A stretch of 64,000 nt of DNA from Phycomyces nitens. Lineage: Eukaryota; Mucoromycota; Mucoromycetes; Mucorales; Phycomycetaceae. Below, in pieces: positions 34,146-45,726 of this stretch. Position numbers and translations under genes: made by a program. The first letter of the stretch is position 1. Each line of letters begins with the position of its first letter. The stretch spans positions 434,001 through 498,000 of the forward strand of contig JAHRBC010000006.1 in the NCBI GenBank assembly GCA_022702545.1, given 5' to 3'. The notes under the pieces were generated by a model. It was not told the DNA's origin. It saw only the letters and a program-made list of their open reading frames with translations, and ran no database searches.

Positions 34146-36522
34146 GCCATTCAATTCTATCACCCAAAAAAAAAGCAACCCAAACAATTCCTGTACATAT
34201 AGCTCTCTTTATCCCTTTTGTACCATTATATTTATAAATGTACTCATGAATATACTTAATATATTAACACGCTCTAGCAAATTGACCAAAAACAAATGAT
34301 TTGAAGGGAAAAAAAGGCTTGGAATATGATTTCAAACAAAAAAAAAAGAATAGAATAATCAGCTGTGAACTATATATCTTTCTGAATACCGAAATCATTG
34401 GAATCAGAGTGTGACGAGTCTCCTTGGGACCAAAAAGGCGATCTTTTGAACCAGTTGAAAATCTATATGTATATTTCCCTCTTAAGAAACTTGTTTTTTT
34501 TTTCTACACACAATTAATGGCTGGTTGCTTTTTGAATGAAGGCTAGAATAAAGGAATCGCATTCTTTCATCGATACTCTCTACTAAAACTACACTCCATG
34601 AACTGGCCTCATTTCAAAGCAACAGCTGCGGACATGGCCAAAGCAGCGGCGTGAATTGTCTAGACTACTAAATTGATCCAAATGTATGAAAAATGCGTGG
34701 GATAGTTTTGCCAAATGATTTCATAATCATTTATAGACACCAGACCAATTTTCCCCCTCTACAGCCACCATTTCCCCTCTAGCCTAGGTCGATTTTGCTT
34801 TTTCCAGAGTTGATCAAAGTGCATTTTCCAGAGTATTTGGGAACTTTTTGGGATCCATGATGGCAAGTGAGAAAACCCTTGTCAATCTTTGGCAGTTATT
34901 TTATAGATCAGCACCAATTACAAAACAACAACAGTTTACAGCCACGACCATGGTTTAGATTCCAACAGCAGTGAATGCCGTGTAGGATCTGCACAGATCA
35001 ATACCGAAAGGGCTTTTACAGCTCATTTATTATGTTGGCTATCCGCAAGTTTTTTTTTACCAGAATATTTCAGACCCTTGCTATGGTATTCTGAATAAAA
35101 GTAGCCTTTGTTAGGAGACCCAACAATGCATTGATCTTGCTTTCAAAATCATATATGTGTATAAACCTATAGATTCCTTTGCACGACTATTCTCATGGCA
35201 TTGGTTTGATAGTCACACAGTCAGCATTGAGGGCACGATTCAAAGACAACCATTTTGGTATTATTTTTTATAGCCATCACTGCATCTGCAATAAATACAA
35301 ACCATACGTCGAGTACTCTGTATAGTTCAATTGCCAATTTCTTGTTAAAAAATATATATATTCAAATTTGACAGCTACAATTGGGCTTGTAAAAACTGGG
35401 CCCCAGAGACACAAGTATCTATTTTGGCCATTATTTTGCAATACAAATATATATACATATATATATCTCATGTGATATTATGCTTTAGTGGAATGACAAG
35501 ATGGTACTATTGCCGCACTTATCCGATATTTAAGGGTATTTGAATGCATATCAGAGTTTGGCCAAACATATGGATTATTGCAGTGCTATTGGTAACCATG
35601 GGAAACACAGTGTGATATTAAGCTCTTTCACGAGTCCAGATACAAACGAGGAAATTGTTGCGTTTCATTTAATCTCATTTGCATAGCTGTCCTTGGTCAG
35701 GACTTGTTATTCTGAGCTTGCTTATTAAACATATTGATCTATACCTAAAAGTATGCTGTATTTTATCATTTTATAATATATATATATTCAAGAAATTATA
35801 GAGGTTTTGTATTGCCAAGGTCAATTTACCATGTGGCGTGAAAAAAAAAAACTAAAATCAAGTATGATACCAAGGAGTAAAATAATGTCGCAAATATACA
35901 TTAAAAATCAGTTTTATATGGGATATTCTATAAATCCAACCCTTCCTTGAGTCTTGTGTGGCAGCTCTAGATTGTGCTTTTAATGGATATATTATATTTT
36001 ATCTACATTTTCAAACCAGTCCAACCCCATCTTAGTCACCAATAAACACCATTATCTAAATTAGTTAATAGGATTGTGCGTACAAACATTATCCATTCTT
36101 ATTTCAAATAAATCCAATACTTAAATAATTAGCTACAAAACACAGTATCCGTCTACAAATGATAGCTGTGAGACTATAGACCTTTATAAACACTCGAGTA
36201 ATCAAAATATCAGAAATATCAAAAGGAGAGAAAGAGGATAATTGTGTTTTGGAGTGCAATTGTCGCAAGTTAGCAGACTTATACAGCCATCCATTCTACA
36301 GTATTTCTACTTGAGATTGAGACGATTTTAGTTTTTTTTTCCTAGACAAATCAAAATTAATTTTTGGACAAAGTAATAATGAAAATGAGATAAAAAGAAA
36401 TTAGATTTGAGAATATAGATTGATGTTTAGGCGTATTTGCCTGTAATTATTTCGATTCTTTAAAAAAAGGAAACCGTGTTTGTTACGGCGATACTTGCTT
36501 TAGTCGAGGATCAATGTTGAAT
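34146..36522. other. Intergenic AT-rich region
   Basis: No supported gene in about 2.4 kb. Only short A-runs and TATATA tracts (35445-35466, 35775-35790) stand out. Confidence 0.6.
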
Positions 36523-37090
36523 TCAACTGTTTTCTTGATCCTTCTTCTTTGGTTTGAAAACTTCCGGTCTTCCTTGGCTCATCCAAATGTGTTTTGCGAT
36601 CGTCATCATGTTAAGAGCAGCTTAACATCGTGTTGCCACACCTTGCCACATTGCACACAATGGAGAACGTTGTAGCCTTTGAATTCGGGGGCTTTAATGA
36701 TATCCCGATCACCAAAACATAGATTGCATGTTCTCGACATTTTGAATTCATCGATTGTTACAACAATCACCTCGCCTTCAGCCTCACATTTCTTCAATGT
36801 TCTGTAAAAGCGCCCCACAACGCCACTATAGAGCCCCTTGAGCTTCACAATATCCTTGTTGAACATACCAGCGAATACAAATAATGGAACCTTTTTCTTG
36901 TCCTGACTAAAAGGAAAGGACTTCTATTTCTTTGACCTTTCAAAAAGATATATTAAAATCAATTGAAAAAAAAAGATTGGTTGCTTACTTGTTTTTGTCA
37001 GTGGTTGCCGGCTGCTTTTCTTTATTCTTCTTCTCCTTCATTCTCCTGGTCTTCCTGTCCCGTCTATTTTTTTTTCAATTCGTCTAAAAA
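36523..37090 (-). pseudogene. Fanzor (eukaryotic TnpB-like RNA-guided nuclease) C-terminal remnant
   Basis: Reading the minus strand, RDRKTRRMKEKKNKEKQPATTDKN is followed by an intron (GTAAGC..TTTTAG). Then come SGQEKKVPLFVFAGMFNKDIVKLKGLYSGVVGRFYRTLKK, VVTIDEFKMSRTCNLC, VLHCVQCGKVWQHDV and, after one missing base near 36608-36612, NAALNMMTIAKHIW to the stop at 36523. This matches the C-terminal half of Fanzor/TnpB: RuvC strand, 'TSxxC..C' and 'CxxCG' zinc ribbon, and the 'W-x-R-D-V-N-A-A-x-N' RuvC-III motif, whose Asp is kept. A one-base deletion inside the DVN codons and slippage at an A9 run upstream break the frame. Only the last third of the protein is visible; no N-terminus, no intact copy and no element ends were seen. 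Confidence 0.8.
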
Positions 37091-38182
37091 GATTCCAAAG
37101 TTGTCTCAATCTCAAGTGAAAACACTGTATTATTGCATTTATGTTTTAATAAATTGTTGCCTCAATATTACAGATACAAAAAATGCAATTGAATGGGGTT
37201 TTGACTGATGCAAATTTACCAATAAAGCATACTTTTTTTTGCATTATTATTAATCACACATAATCTTTAGAATTAAAGTATATGTTTGTGTTATTTGAAA
37301 TGTCATTGACAGTTTGTAAATTACTCGTTGGTTTATTGATAACCAATCTCATTGATTTCATCAACAAATACTAGCCTTTGGTACAAAGTGTTGGGGTCTG
37401 TAGATATATAATATTTCTTGGTTAAAAAGTCAAACAGATTCATCATATGGTACATTCAATGAAAATCGGAATGGGTAGATCAAGAGTCTGGGTTTGCAAG
37501 AATTAAAAATACATGGTGGTATAAAACGTTTGGATCTAGTAAATGTAAATGCCCTTCCGCACCTCAAGTTTCTAGATACTATCATCAAAAGGTCAACCTT
37601 ATACAACGTAACAAAAGGTGCACATGCTTGGGAATCCATAATGAGCAAGTAGTATTTGTAAAACAAAAAATCTTGGCAAAATAAGCTGGTAAATATCCAT
37701 ACCAAACAAATTTCTACTCTCCTCTTCAAAATGTTATCGGATACCAATAAATATATTCGCAGAACCAATTTTAATTTAATATTAATTTCCAGACAGATGG
37801 CCATGGCTGAGTCCTGTGGTTGCACACACATAAAAAAGTGTTTGAACAAAAGACCCAATTCAGTTTGACATCTTCATTACTCAAAACCAAGTTTATTTTG
37901 TCTGAACCTTGATTGTAGCTCCTTGACTAGTTAGAGGCTTAATCCTTGTAATATTCTTTGAGTATTCTAATAGTGTATATGGCTGAGAATTTATTAAATT
38001 TAAAAATATCTTCTAAAGAGGTAGTATTCATATGGCACCCAAGCCCCTTTACTTTCAGCCGTATCTATTATTGGATCTTTTCATTTCTTAGGTATAAATA
38101 CAGATACAAATACGATCCGAGGCCCTATATCCTTCTTCCGTAGCTCAAAAAACTTTTTCTTTCTTTAACAAGAGATTGTATT
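37091..38182. other. Spacer with a possible LRR-like fragment
   Basis: No intact gene. On the + strand around 37478-37656 one frame reads LGLQELKIHGGIKRLDLVNVNALPHLKFLDTIIK, a leucine-rich-repeat-like spacing, ending soon at a stop. The opposite strand is also open here (37430-37858). I treat it as a decayed fragment or chance. Confidence 0.35.
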
Positions 38183-40189
38183 ATGAAGTGTGATTTCACC
38201 CTTATTTTCTGTATTCTGCTCGGCTTGTTTGGCCTTGCCTTAGCCCAAGACACTCTTGTCCCAACCCAGGCTGCTACAGAAGATGTATCCACTCCAACCA
38301 CTCCAATTGAGTCCAGTATAGTAGCCACACCTGCAGCCACTACTGCAGCCACTACTGCAGCCACTACTGCAGCCACTACTGCAGCCACTACAACTGGGGC
38401 TAATACTGCGACTCAAAGTGTGACACCATCTACATCCCTTTCCGGATGCTTTTCTGACAGTCCATTCTCAACCACAGACTATTTTGCTGATAGTAAACTC
38501 TCGGACCCATTGCGTGAGTAACGATTGATTATTGAGAGTCTAAAATGCGTCAAACTGACATCAGTTGCTACCATAGAAAGCTCGTCATTATTCCAGGTTA
38601 CTTATTCGAATACATACAAGACCGTCCAGAACATTATATTGGGAGAATACTACATCTTGTATTGCACCCAAACCAAGCCCAATTTGACAGATGTTCAATC
38701 AAAAACATATATTCAGATTCCTGTTACAAACTTTGCTGCAGTCGATACGCGTGCGATTGGATTTTTGGATGTAAGAGAGTGCATATTATACGGAGAGTCT
38801 GTGAAACAGACTTGTAAACGAGAAGAATTCTTGTCTGATTCAGGATATTTTTTTTTTTGATATAGCTTCTAGGACACAGCAACAACATCGTTTATATTGG
38901 TGATACTGGCAATCTTTCCTCTCCATGTGTTACTCCTACACCAGCTTACTTTGACCAGGCTGGAATTATTGACCGTACTCGATATGATCTGGCCATCTAT
39001 CCTACCACTTCAGTAAATGACCCAAAGGGAGTTGGGCTTGGAATCAACTATGATTCGTCTCCTTTGGCGGTACGTATTTGGTGGCTTTATGATACATGTT
39101 ATTAATGTATAGTCTAGACCGCAGAATGGATAAAGTACATTGCTCTATTTACCAACCAAGAAAAGGCATCCCAAGAAATCTTTAACAAGATCAAAACAAA
39201 CTATGAGGTCTATCGAAACAGCATCAACCAGGCTGATATACCATGGAGACGAAACATAACATTCATGTCATATGACCCTTCTTCTACTCAATTCAATGTC
39301 CCCAATGATATATACTTCCAGAACCTCACGGCCGATGCAGGCGCAAAGATTACAGTTCCTTTGATAGCACGCCCTGGGTCCCCAGTGTCGATGAAGGGCC
39401 AGCTTCAAAACTCGTCAGTCGTAATTGACCTGACCCCATCGTCTTCGTTCAACAACAACCCCGAGGACTGGCAGAGCTGGATGGGATATTCAAAAAGCAG
39501 CGTTAGTGCAGCTGCAGATGCTGCATTTGAACGCTATGAAACGATCAAACCCTATGTAAATGACCCTGAAGGACCTCCATTTGAGCGCAACAGCCAGCTC
39601 TGGAGACTTGACCTGGTTGCCAGCAGTAGCTCATCAGGTAAGATTGGAAGCCCAGAAAGAATGAATCTAATGTATTTATGTTGTAGATTGGTGGACAAGA
39701 GGATTCGCTCGCCCTGACTTGCTTATCCAGGATTTGATCGAAGCTCAGTTTCCAAATTTCTTTGACAATAGAGACAGAGCATTTTTGCGCCACTTTTCTG
39801 ATAACGAGGCAATCCAGACCAAGACACCCGACCAGTATGGCTGCACTGTGAACAATCTAGCAGTAGCATCTATTGTAAAATACTCCAACGATGTATCCGA
39901 TGTGCCCATACTCTCCATCAGCTCTACCTTCCCCAAGGCAGGCATCATTGGCCTAGGTGTGGCAGGTGGACTGGTAGTGCTGGCATGCTTGGCTGGTGGT
40001 ATCCTGGCCCTCAAGCGCAAGGTCAAAGACAAGCATCTCAAGCAATTCAGCTTGCTTGAAGAAGATCTCTCGGGATACTCTCACCATGACCGCCAGCCAA
40101 TGATGACAGGTGCAGTCCACAATGAACCCACATCTCCTATACTAGACAAGACTGGATACCAAGAAGACCGCCCTGGCCATACTGTCTAA
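38183..40189 (+). CDS. Type I membrane protein with periplasmic-binding-protein-like ectodomain
   Basis: Five exons (38183-38513, 38577-38770, 38866-39069, 39118-39637, 39687-40189) sum to 583 aa. It starts with a signal peptide (MKCDFTLIFCILLGLFGLALA). A Thr/Ala-rich linker follows, built of a 12-base repeat, then an ectodomain of about 400 residues with VTYSNTYKTVQN, ILYCTQTKP, AAVDTRAIGFLDLLGHSNNIVYIGD and NYEVYRNSINQADIPWRR. The 'VTYSxTYK..V' opening and 'GFLDLLG' block resemble class III periplasmic substrate-binding proteins as found in some fungi and oomycetes. A single transmembrane helix (IIGLGVAGGLVVLACLAGGILAL) and a basic 60-residue cytoplasmic tail end the protein. A role as a surface sensor or receptor is inference. 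Confidence 0.75.
38334..38391 (+). repeat. 12-base coding minisatellite (Ala-Ala-Thr-Thr units)
   Basis: Four to five perfect copies of GCAGCCACTACT lie within exon 1 of the membrane protein gene and encode the Thr/Ala linker after the signal peptide. Perfect repeats suggest copy-number variation between strains. Confidence 0.9.
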
Positions 40190-40802
40190 CAAAGAGTTGA
40201 CTTTGCAATCAATCAGTGTGACCATGCAAGCTGACCCACAAAAATATCAAATAATATAAAATTTAATAAAGATTGACAGAAATTTAATTCCTTACTATCT
40301 CTTATGCTTCCTTTTATTCAATTGCCTGCTACCTGTGAACTGTGTGGAAACTGGATCCCTCAGCATTTGGTAGATATAAAAAAAACCCCAACCTTTTAAC
40401 ATATCTACTAACCTAGGTCTCTAGTCTGATTGTCCTCGTAACGGTGTCCATCCCTCTCAATGGCTCTATACAGATCACAAATCCCAATCCTCCACTGTCC
40501 AGATATCTTTTATGTCCCGAGACACTCTGCAGCCAAAGAAAAGGCCAAATCTTGAGCCACTTGATGATTTGCTATCCATACTCTAAGAGCTAGTCAAGAA
40601 TTATCCCATCTTCCATTACTGTATATACCTCTCTCTCTCTCCCTTCATCATAATCCTAATAATAATAAATCAATCGTACTGTCTAAAATGAGTCATGGCA
40701 AACGCCATAATGACAGCCAATGTGTCACTCTTTATGCCACCAATCATTATAGGCGGAGTGCATACAAAAAAAAGCCAAAATAAACTAATGGTTTGGTTAT
40801 TT

Positions 40803-42124
40803 CTAAGGGTGCATACCAAAACCAACAAGATCTTCACCAAGACAGCCCTTATCACGCTCAATTCCAATAGTCGACCATTCAGACCCATAATGATGTCCAG
40901 GATAAACCACCACCCGGTCATCCAACTTCCCGAGTGTATACCGAAGTGTGTGTTCCATAACCTTGCGATTTCCACCCGGAAGATCTGTCCTACCACACAG
41001 ACCACAAAGAAGTGTATCGCCTGCAATAAGCCGGCTCTCTTGGATCAGAATCGATTGTGAGCCAGGAGTATGGCCAGGGGTATGTAGGAACCGAAGGGTC
41101 GTTTTTCCTACTGCCAATGTCTCTGTGACTGCAGTACAGGTCGGCGCAATTCGGTTTGGAGGAATCGAAGGGTTGTGTTGGAGGATCTCGTCAATGTCAT
41201 CCGAATGGACATATGCCTTTATGTGAGGCACTCGTTTCAAAAGTGTGCTGAGGCCGGATATTTTGATTGGAAATGCAAACAGGGCAGGAGGAGATCCGCC
41301 CACATGGTCGAAATGGGAATGAGTTACGATTGCGGCTACTAGATTGTAGCCATGTTCATCGATAATCCGTAAAATCCCATCAACATCCCAGCACTGTTCT
41401 ACATTAAAGATGCCTTATGAGTTATAGATGATTAATGGATCTCTTGATTCAAAAGACTTGCCGCATCAACCACCACACATTGCTTGGTGTCATTGTCTAC
41501 AATGACATGGATTATGTTGCGCATGTGATTGGCAAATTCATAGATGCGATTCTGAATAGGATTGCGAAAGTTGCGCTCAACACAAATATCGCGACCAGAT
41601 ATGATTTGGAGAATGGTGAATCCCATTGAAGAATTGTCTTGATCAATCAGGGTCTTTGCTATCCGGGTGCTAATGAACTTTGCGTTTTCAGGGTCCTGAA
41701 TATTTATGTTTTAGAGACACATTCGATAGTCAAGGTTGTCTACCTTTTCAAGGGCCTTTTGGTAATAGTCCATGGCTTCTTTATAGTCCCCTAGCTTTGC
41801 AGTGGCGTCTGCATATCGAAAATAAGCCTGATTGCTGTGAGTTAGTTTGACAAGCTAGTATTCGTCTTGTACCTTTGGCCACATTGGAGCCAGTTGAATT
41901 GCCCTCGTAGCATCTTCTAGGGCTGCCTTGTAGTTGTAGATACGAAGGTAACTAGAGCTGCGGTTTGAGTATAGTAATGCCAGATAGTCTCGGCTACCGT
42001 CCAGGGCTCGTTCAATGGCCTTTGTGTATTCTGCTGCTGCGTCTGCGTAGAGGTGTCGTTCGTAAAGGTCGTTTGCCCTGGTGGTTGTTTGGTAACTCTT
42101 GTGATTAGGGGCGGGTGGATACAT
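40803..42124 (-). CDS. TPR domain fused to a metallo-beta-lactamase (glyoxalase II-like) hydrolase
   Basis: Four exons (42124-41873, 41827-41744, 41695-41458, 41398-40803) join in frame to 389 aa. Residues 1-110 are TPR repeats: TRANDLYERHLYADAAAEYTKAIERA, ALLYSNRSSSYLRIYNYKAALEDATRAIQLAP and KAYFRYADATAKLGDYKEAMDYYQKALE. Residues from about 145 on form a metallo-beta-lactamase fold with the zinc motif THSHFDHVGG, a later H-T-P-G-H-T-P-G-S, the AGDTLLCG metal-bridging Asp and YPGHHYGSEW. This matches hydroxyacylglutathione hydrolase-like enzymes, which hydrolyse thioesters. TPRs usually bind protein partners. The third donor is GTCTTT, weaker than the others, but the frame is preserved. It faces away from the small gene at 42428. 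Confidence 0.85.
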
Positions 42125-42427
42125 ATTAAAGAATCCGTTAAATTTATCAGTTCAACAAAAAATACACATCAATTTTTTTTAAGCCTTTACAATTTCCCAA
42201 AAAGAAAATTATCTCGATTAAATTATATTACCTTTGAATTGGACTCCAAAAGGAATCAAATATCATGGCAGATGGTAAAAATAGAACCCATGAGAACAGT
42301 AGGCCCAGACAGTCATACTACGGACACATCAAATGCCACGTGCAAACCGAGTGACAACACTCGCCGTCACTTTAGCCGGTCATCAACCTCATATGGCCCA
42401 GTCCAACCTTTTCTTCCTTGTCTTTAG

Positions 42428-42877
42428 ATGTACAGCCACTGGGACTCTAGAGCACAGACCGTCAGCAAACTCAAGTGGTACAAACTTACCGATTTGATCA
42501 ATTACTGCCATGGTGTGCGCGATTATGTGATTGGCAGCACTGCCAAACTCTCCTTGTCGTATATGCCAAAGCTACAGCCACAGGAACCATTCTTTGGTCA
42601 GCATCAGAGGTTCCCAGAGAACGACATTTATCTGACAGAGGGAGTTGGCGAGTGGAACATTCGTATTGACCGACTAGCCCTCATCCTAAGCACCCTCTTT
42701 AGCACAAACAAGATTGAGCGCAAATATCCAGACATAACAACTCAAGGTGAAGCAGAACTTGTGGTCCTCAGCTGCATCGATGACCTTCTCAAGGCGATAG
42801 AAATTCACAGCGATGTGTTTGACCAATTTGAATTTGAGAATCGATATGAGCTGGTCTGGCAGGTGTTTTCAGAATAG
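42428..42877 (+). CDS. Unrecognised 149-aa protein
   Basis: One open frame starts at an ATG just after a TTTCTTCCTTGTCTTTAG stretch. That may be a splice acceptor, so an upstream exon is possible (for example ending near 42277). It reads MYSHWDSRAQTVSKLKWYKL, YCHGVRDYVIGSTAKLSLSY, EGVGEWNIRIDRLALILSTLF and ends ENRYELVWQVFSE. No motif is recognised; composition is globular, with no membrane helix or signal peptide. It lies between two minus-strand genes, 92 bases from the CCT1 stop. Confidence 0.6.
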   Translation: MYSHWDSRAQTVSKLKWYKLTDLINYCHGVRDYVIGSTAKLSLSYMPKLQPQEPFFGQHQRFPENDIYLTEGVGEWNIRIDRLALILSTLFSTNKIERKYPDITTQGEAELVVLSCIDDLLKAIEIHSDVFDQFEFENRYELVWQVFSE

Positions 42878-42969
42878 ATTGAATGTCAATGAGGATGTGA
42901 TGGTTTTTATTGAAGTCTTTAGAACATTTAGTAGTAATAATAATAAAAGAGAGAGAATGCCAAGATAAC

Positions 42970-45079
42970 TTAATGGCCGTGGCCATCGTCTTCAGGGTTG
43001 CCTCGCTGGTCAGGAAGAACCTTGATAAAGTCATCGATTCTCAGAATAGCAATGGCAGCCTCAGTAGCACTCTTGAGTGATTTGATCTTTGACATTGTAG
43101 GCTCCAAGACACCTGCCTTGAGGTTGTCTCGAACGGCACCATTGATCAATTCAAGACCATAGTACTTGAGGCCCCGTTTGCGTTCATCTGCAGTGTCATT
43201 CAGAGCAGCATTATGGTATGCACGCAGTTTGGACACCAATTCGGTAGAATCTATTAAAGATTTCAAATTAGTCAGCACTTTTCCCCCATTTATCTTTCTT
43301 ATGTTTACCCTTGGCAGCATTGACAGCCAGAGTCTTGGGAATCACCAACAGAGCATTGGCATATTCAGCAATAGCCAGCTGTTCGCGTGAAGCCTATTGA
43401 AATTCCTGTCATTAAATATTGCCATTAAATATCCTTTGTACTTACGACACTGGTGGCAAAGTTCTCAAGGTAGATGCTCAGGGCAGACTCAACTGCACCT
43501 CCACCAGGAACCACACTGTTGCTCTCCAGGGTGCGCTTGACAACACACAAGGAATCGTGCAACGATCTTTCCATCTCATCCAACATGTAGTCATTGGCGC
43601 CACGAAGGATGATAGAAGCAGAGTTCTGGATCTTGGTGCCCTTTACCAACAAGCACTCATCATCAGAAATACGCTCCTGAACAACCTCATCGGCATGTCC
43701 CAAGTAAGAAGATTCAAAGGTCTCTTCTCCTTCCAAGTTGGCCAGAGAAGAGATAAATGTGGCACCAGTGGCCTTGGCAATACGCTTCAGATCCTCCTTC
43801 TTGCAACGACGAACAGCCATTGCACCAGCCTCCACAAACAACTTGAGGCACATGTCGTCAATGCCTTTTGTTGTCATGATGACATTGGCACCAGTAGCCA
43901 AGATCTTTTGGATACGTTCGGTAGTGATTCCAATCTCTCTAGATACATTTTACTCTTATTAGCCCTCTTATTCACCAGATCCCCGGCTGTTTTCAAGTAA
44001 AGAGAGGCTCTGTTCTGGACTGGCACAACATCTTCTTTACCGTACCTCTTGCGAATATCCTCAAGCTTGTCAGGATCATCGACAACAATATTGACACCAA
44101 GGTGCATACGCGCCTTTTGAAGGTTCATATCCAACACTGCAATCTTTGCATTTGTAATACGAGTCTTCATGGCCTGGGAAGCCACGGTGCAGTTGATGGC
44201 ATAGCCACGGACAAATACAGACTCGCTGCCTGACTTGCCATGAGCTTTGAGAATGTTGACAGCCTTGACGGGATACTTTGTTTCTCCACGGCCATTAGTG
44301 GACTTTACGGCCAAGATGGCCTCTACTGCCAGATTGGCAAAAAAGTCAGAATCACTACAAAATTGTTGGTTTTCACGCATGGTTAACAACAGAACAAGAG
44401 TATATAAGAGCACAAGTGTCTCTAATTCAATTATCCAGCCCTTGCTTTCTAAAAGCCATTACTTACGAGCCAATGATCTTTGAGCTCATTGAGGTTTTTG
44501 CAGCATTGATCAAGCACTCCTTGCCAAGCGTGTCTACCTTGACAGCCATCTGATCCGCAATAAATTTACAGGCGACTTTGGAGGCAAGACGATAGCCAGT
44601 AATAATGGTAGTAGGATGGATATTGTTCTTGACAAGCTCATTGGCGCGCTTCAAGAGTTCGGCAGCGATGATTACAACAGAGGTTGTGCCATCACCTACT
44701 TCGCGATCCTGCTGCTGGGCAAGCTCTACCAACACTTTTCCGGCAGGATGCTCAATCTCTAACAGCTGCAGAATCGTGGCACCGTCATTACTGATTGTAA
44801 CATCCTAAAGGCCAAATAAAGCAAACTTGTGAATTTCTCATCTCATTTAGTTAATTTGTATATAACTTACGCCAATCTCATCCACCATCATCTTGTCAAG
44901 TCCAACAGGACCAAGAGAACTCTTGACAATGTTTGCAATTGATGCAGCCGCGAGCACTATAAAAGAGAATGAATACCTGGATTTAAAAGTAGTGTATTAC
45001 CATTGCTTGCTCGTACGTCCTGGCCTGTGGTACGTTCTCCTCCTAGAAAGAGGTTTGAATTGGCTTCTCTTTGGAACAT
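42970..45079 (-). CDS. CCT1: T-complex protein 1 subunit alpha (CCT1)
   Basis: CCT is the eight-subunit cytosolic chaperonin that folds actin and tubulin. Exons separated by about six short introns encode [62 protein letters not shown], the ATP-binding [96 protein letters not shown] and the C-terminal [27 protein letters not shown] and GGGAVE are the nucleotide and catalytic signatures. Subunit identity (alpha) rests on the KxKSLKxATEAAIxILRIDDxI end. The start is at [14 protein letters not shown] (45079). It is divergent from eRF1 with 647 bases between start codons. Confidence 0.95.
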
Positions 45080-45726
45080 GGTGATGACAGTTGATGAATA
45101 TGTATAGTGTAAAAAGAGGTGTAGCTTCCTTTTTGCTTTACATCTCAGACCAAATTCATCCACGTTACTGTCAAAGGAAGAGTCACAGTGGGGCGTACAC
45201 GTTTCTAAATGAGGAAATGAAGCATTGCGCGGCGTCCTTTTGACAGGACGAGGTCGCAAGGTAAGGCCAAAGAGGTAGAGCGACCTGTGAATCACAATGG
45301 AAGCAGAGGCCCAGCAACGGATTCCACAAATCAGCTTTGCGGTGGATTTTGGCTGTGGTAGTCCAGGGAGATTTTATTTGTTTGCTTTGTACAATTTTGA
45401 AAATTCGGTTACGTGCAGGAAATTCAGCTTTGAATTTCTTGGCTATTTTTCATAGTCAGCACCTTTACACTTCTTTAGTTTCATGCTTATTCGGATCGTT
45501 TATATATATGTATATATATGTATATAATATATATATATATTAGTTCAAATGCTTAGTATACTGTACCTGTAATGACGTCAATGCAAGTTAAAAGTGACTG
45601 GGCACGTTATCTCATCGAGAGCCACATCATTTCATTTAAACCCTTTAGTTTCATCTACGTCTCACTCCCCCCTCCCCCTATCTTTTTATATATTTCATAC
45701 TCGTCTTTACTTTTAAGCCTTTAAAT
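45080..45726. promoter_or_regulatory. Divergent intergenic region between CCT1 and eRF1
   Basis: About 650 bases separate the two start codons. A TATATATGTATATATATGTATATAATATATATATATAT run lies at about 45498-45540 and a pyrimidine-rich CCCCCCTCCCCCTATC stretch at 45667-45682 precedes the eRF1 start. A shared promoter is plausible but not demonstrated. Confidence 0.4.

Noticed and set aside
37430..37858. 142-codon frame on the minus strand
   Set aside because: The opposite strand has a more protein-like LRR-type stretch in the same place, and this frame has no recognisable domain. It is probably an open shadow of eroded sequence.
42053..42427. Long frame upstream of the 149-aa gene
   Set aside because: Mostly the antisense of the TPR exon plus intron-like sequence. 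Only the last bases might be a 5' exon, and no frame-consistent junction was found.
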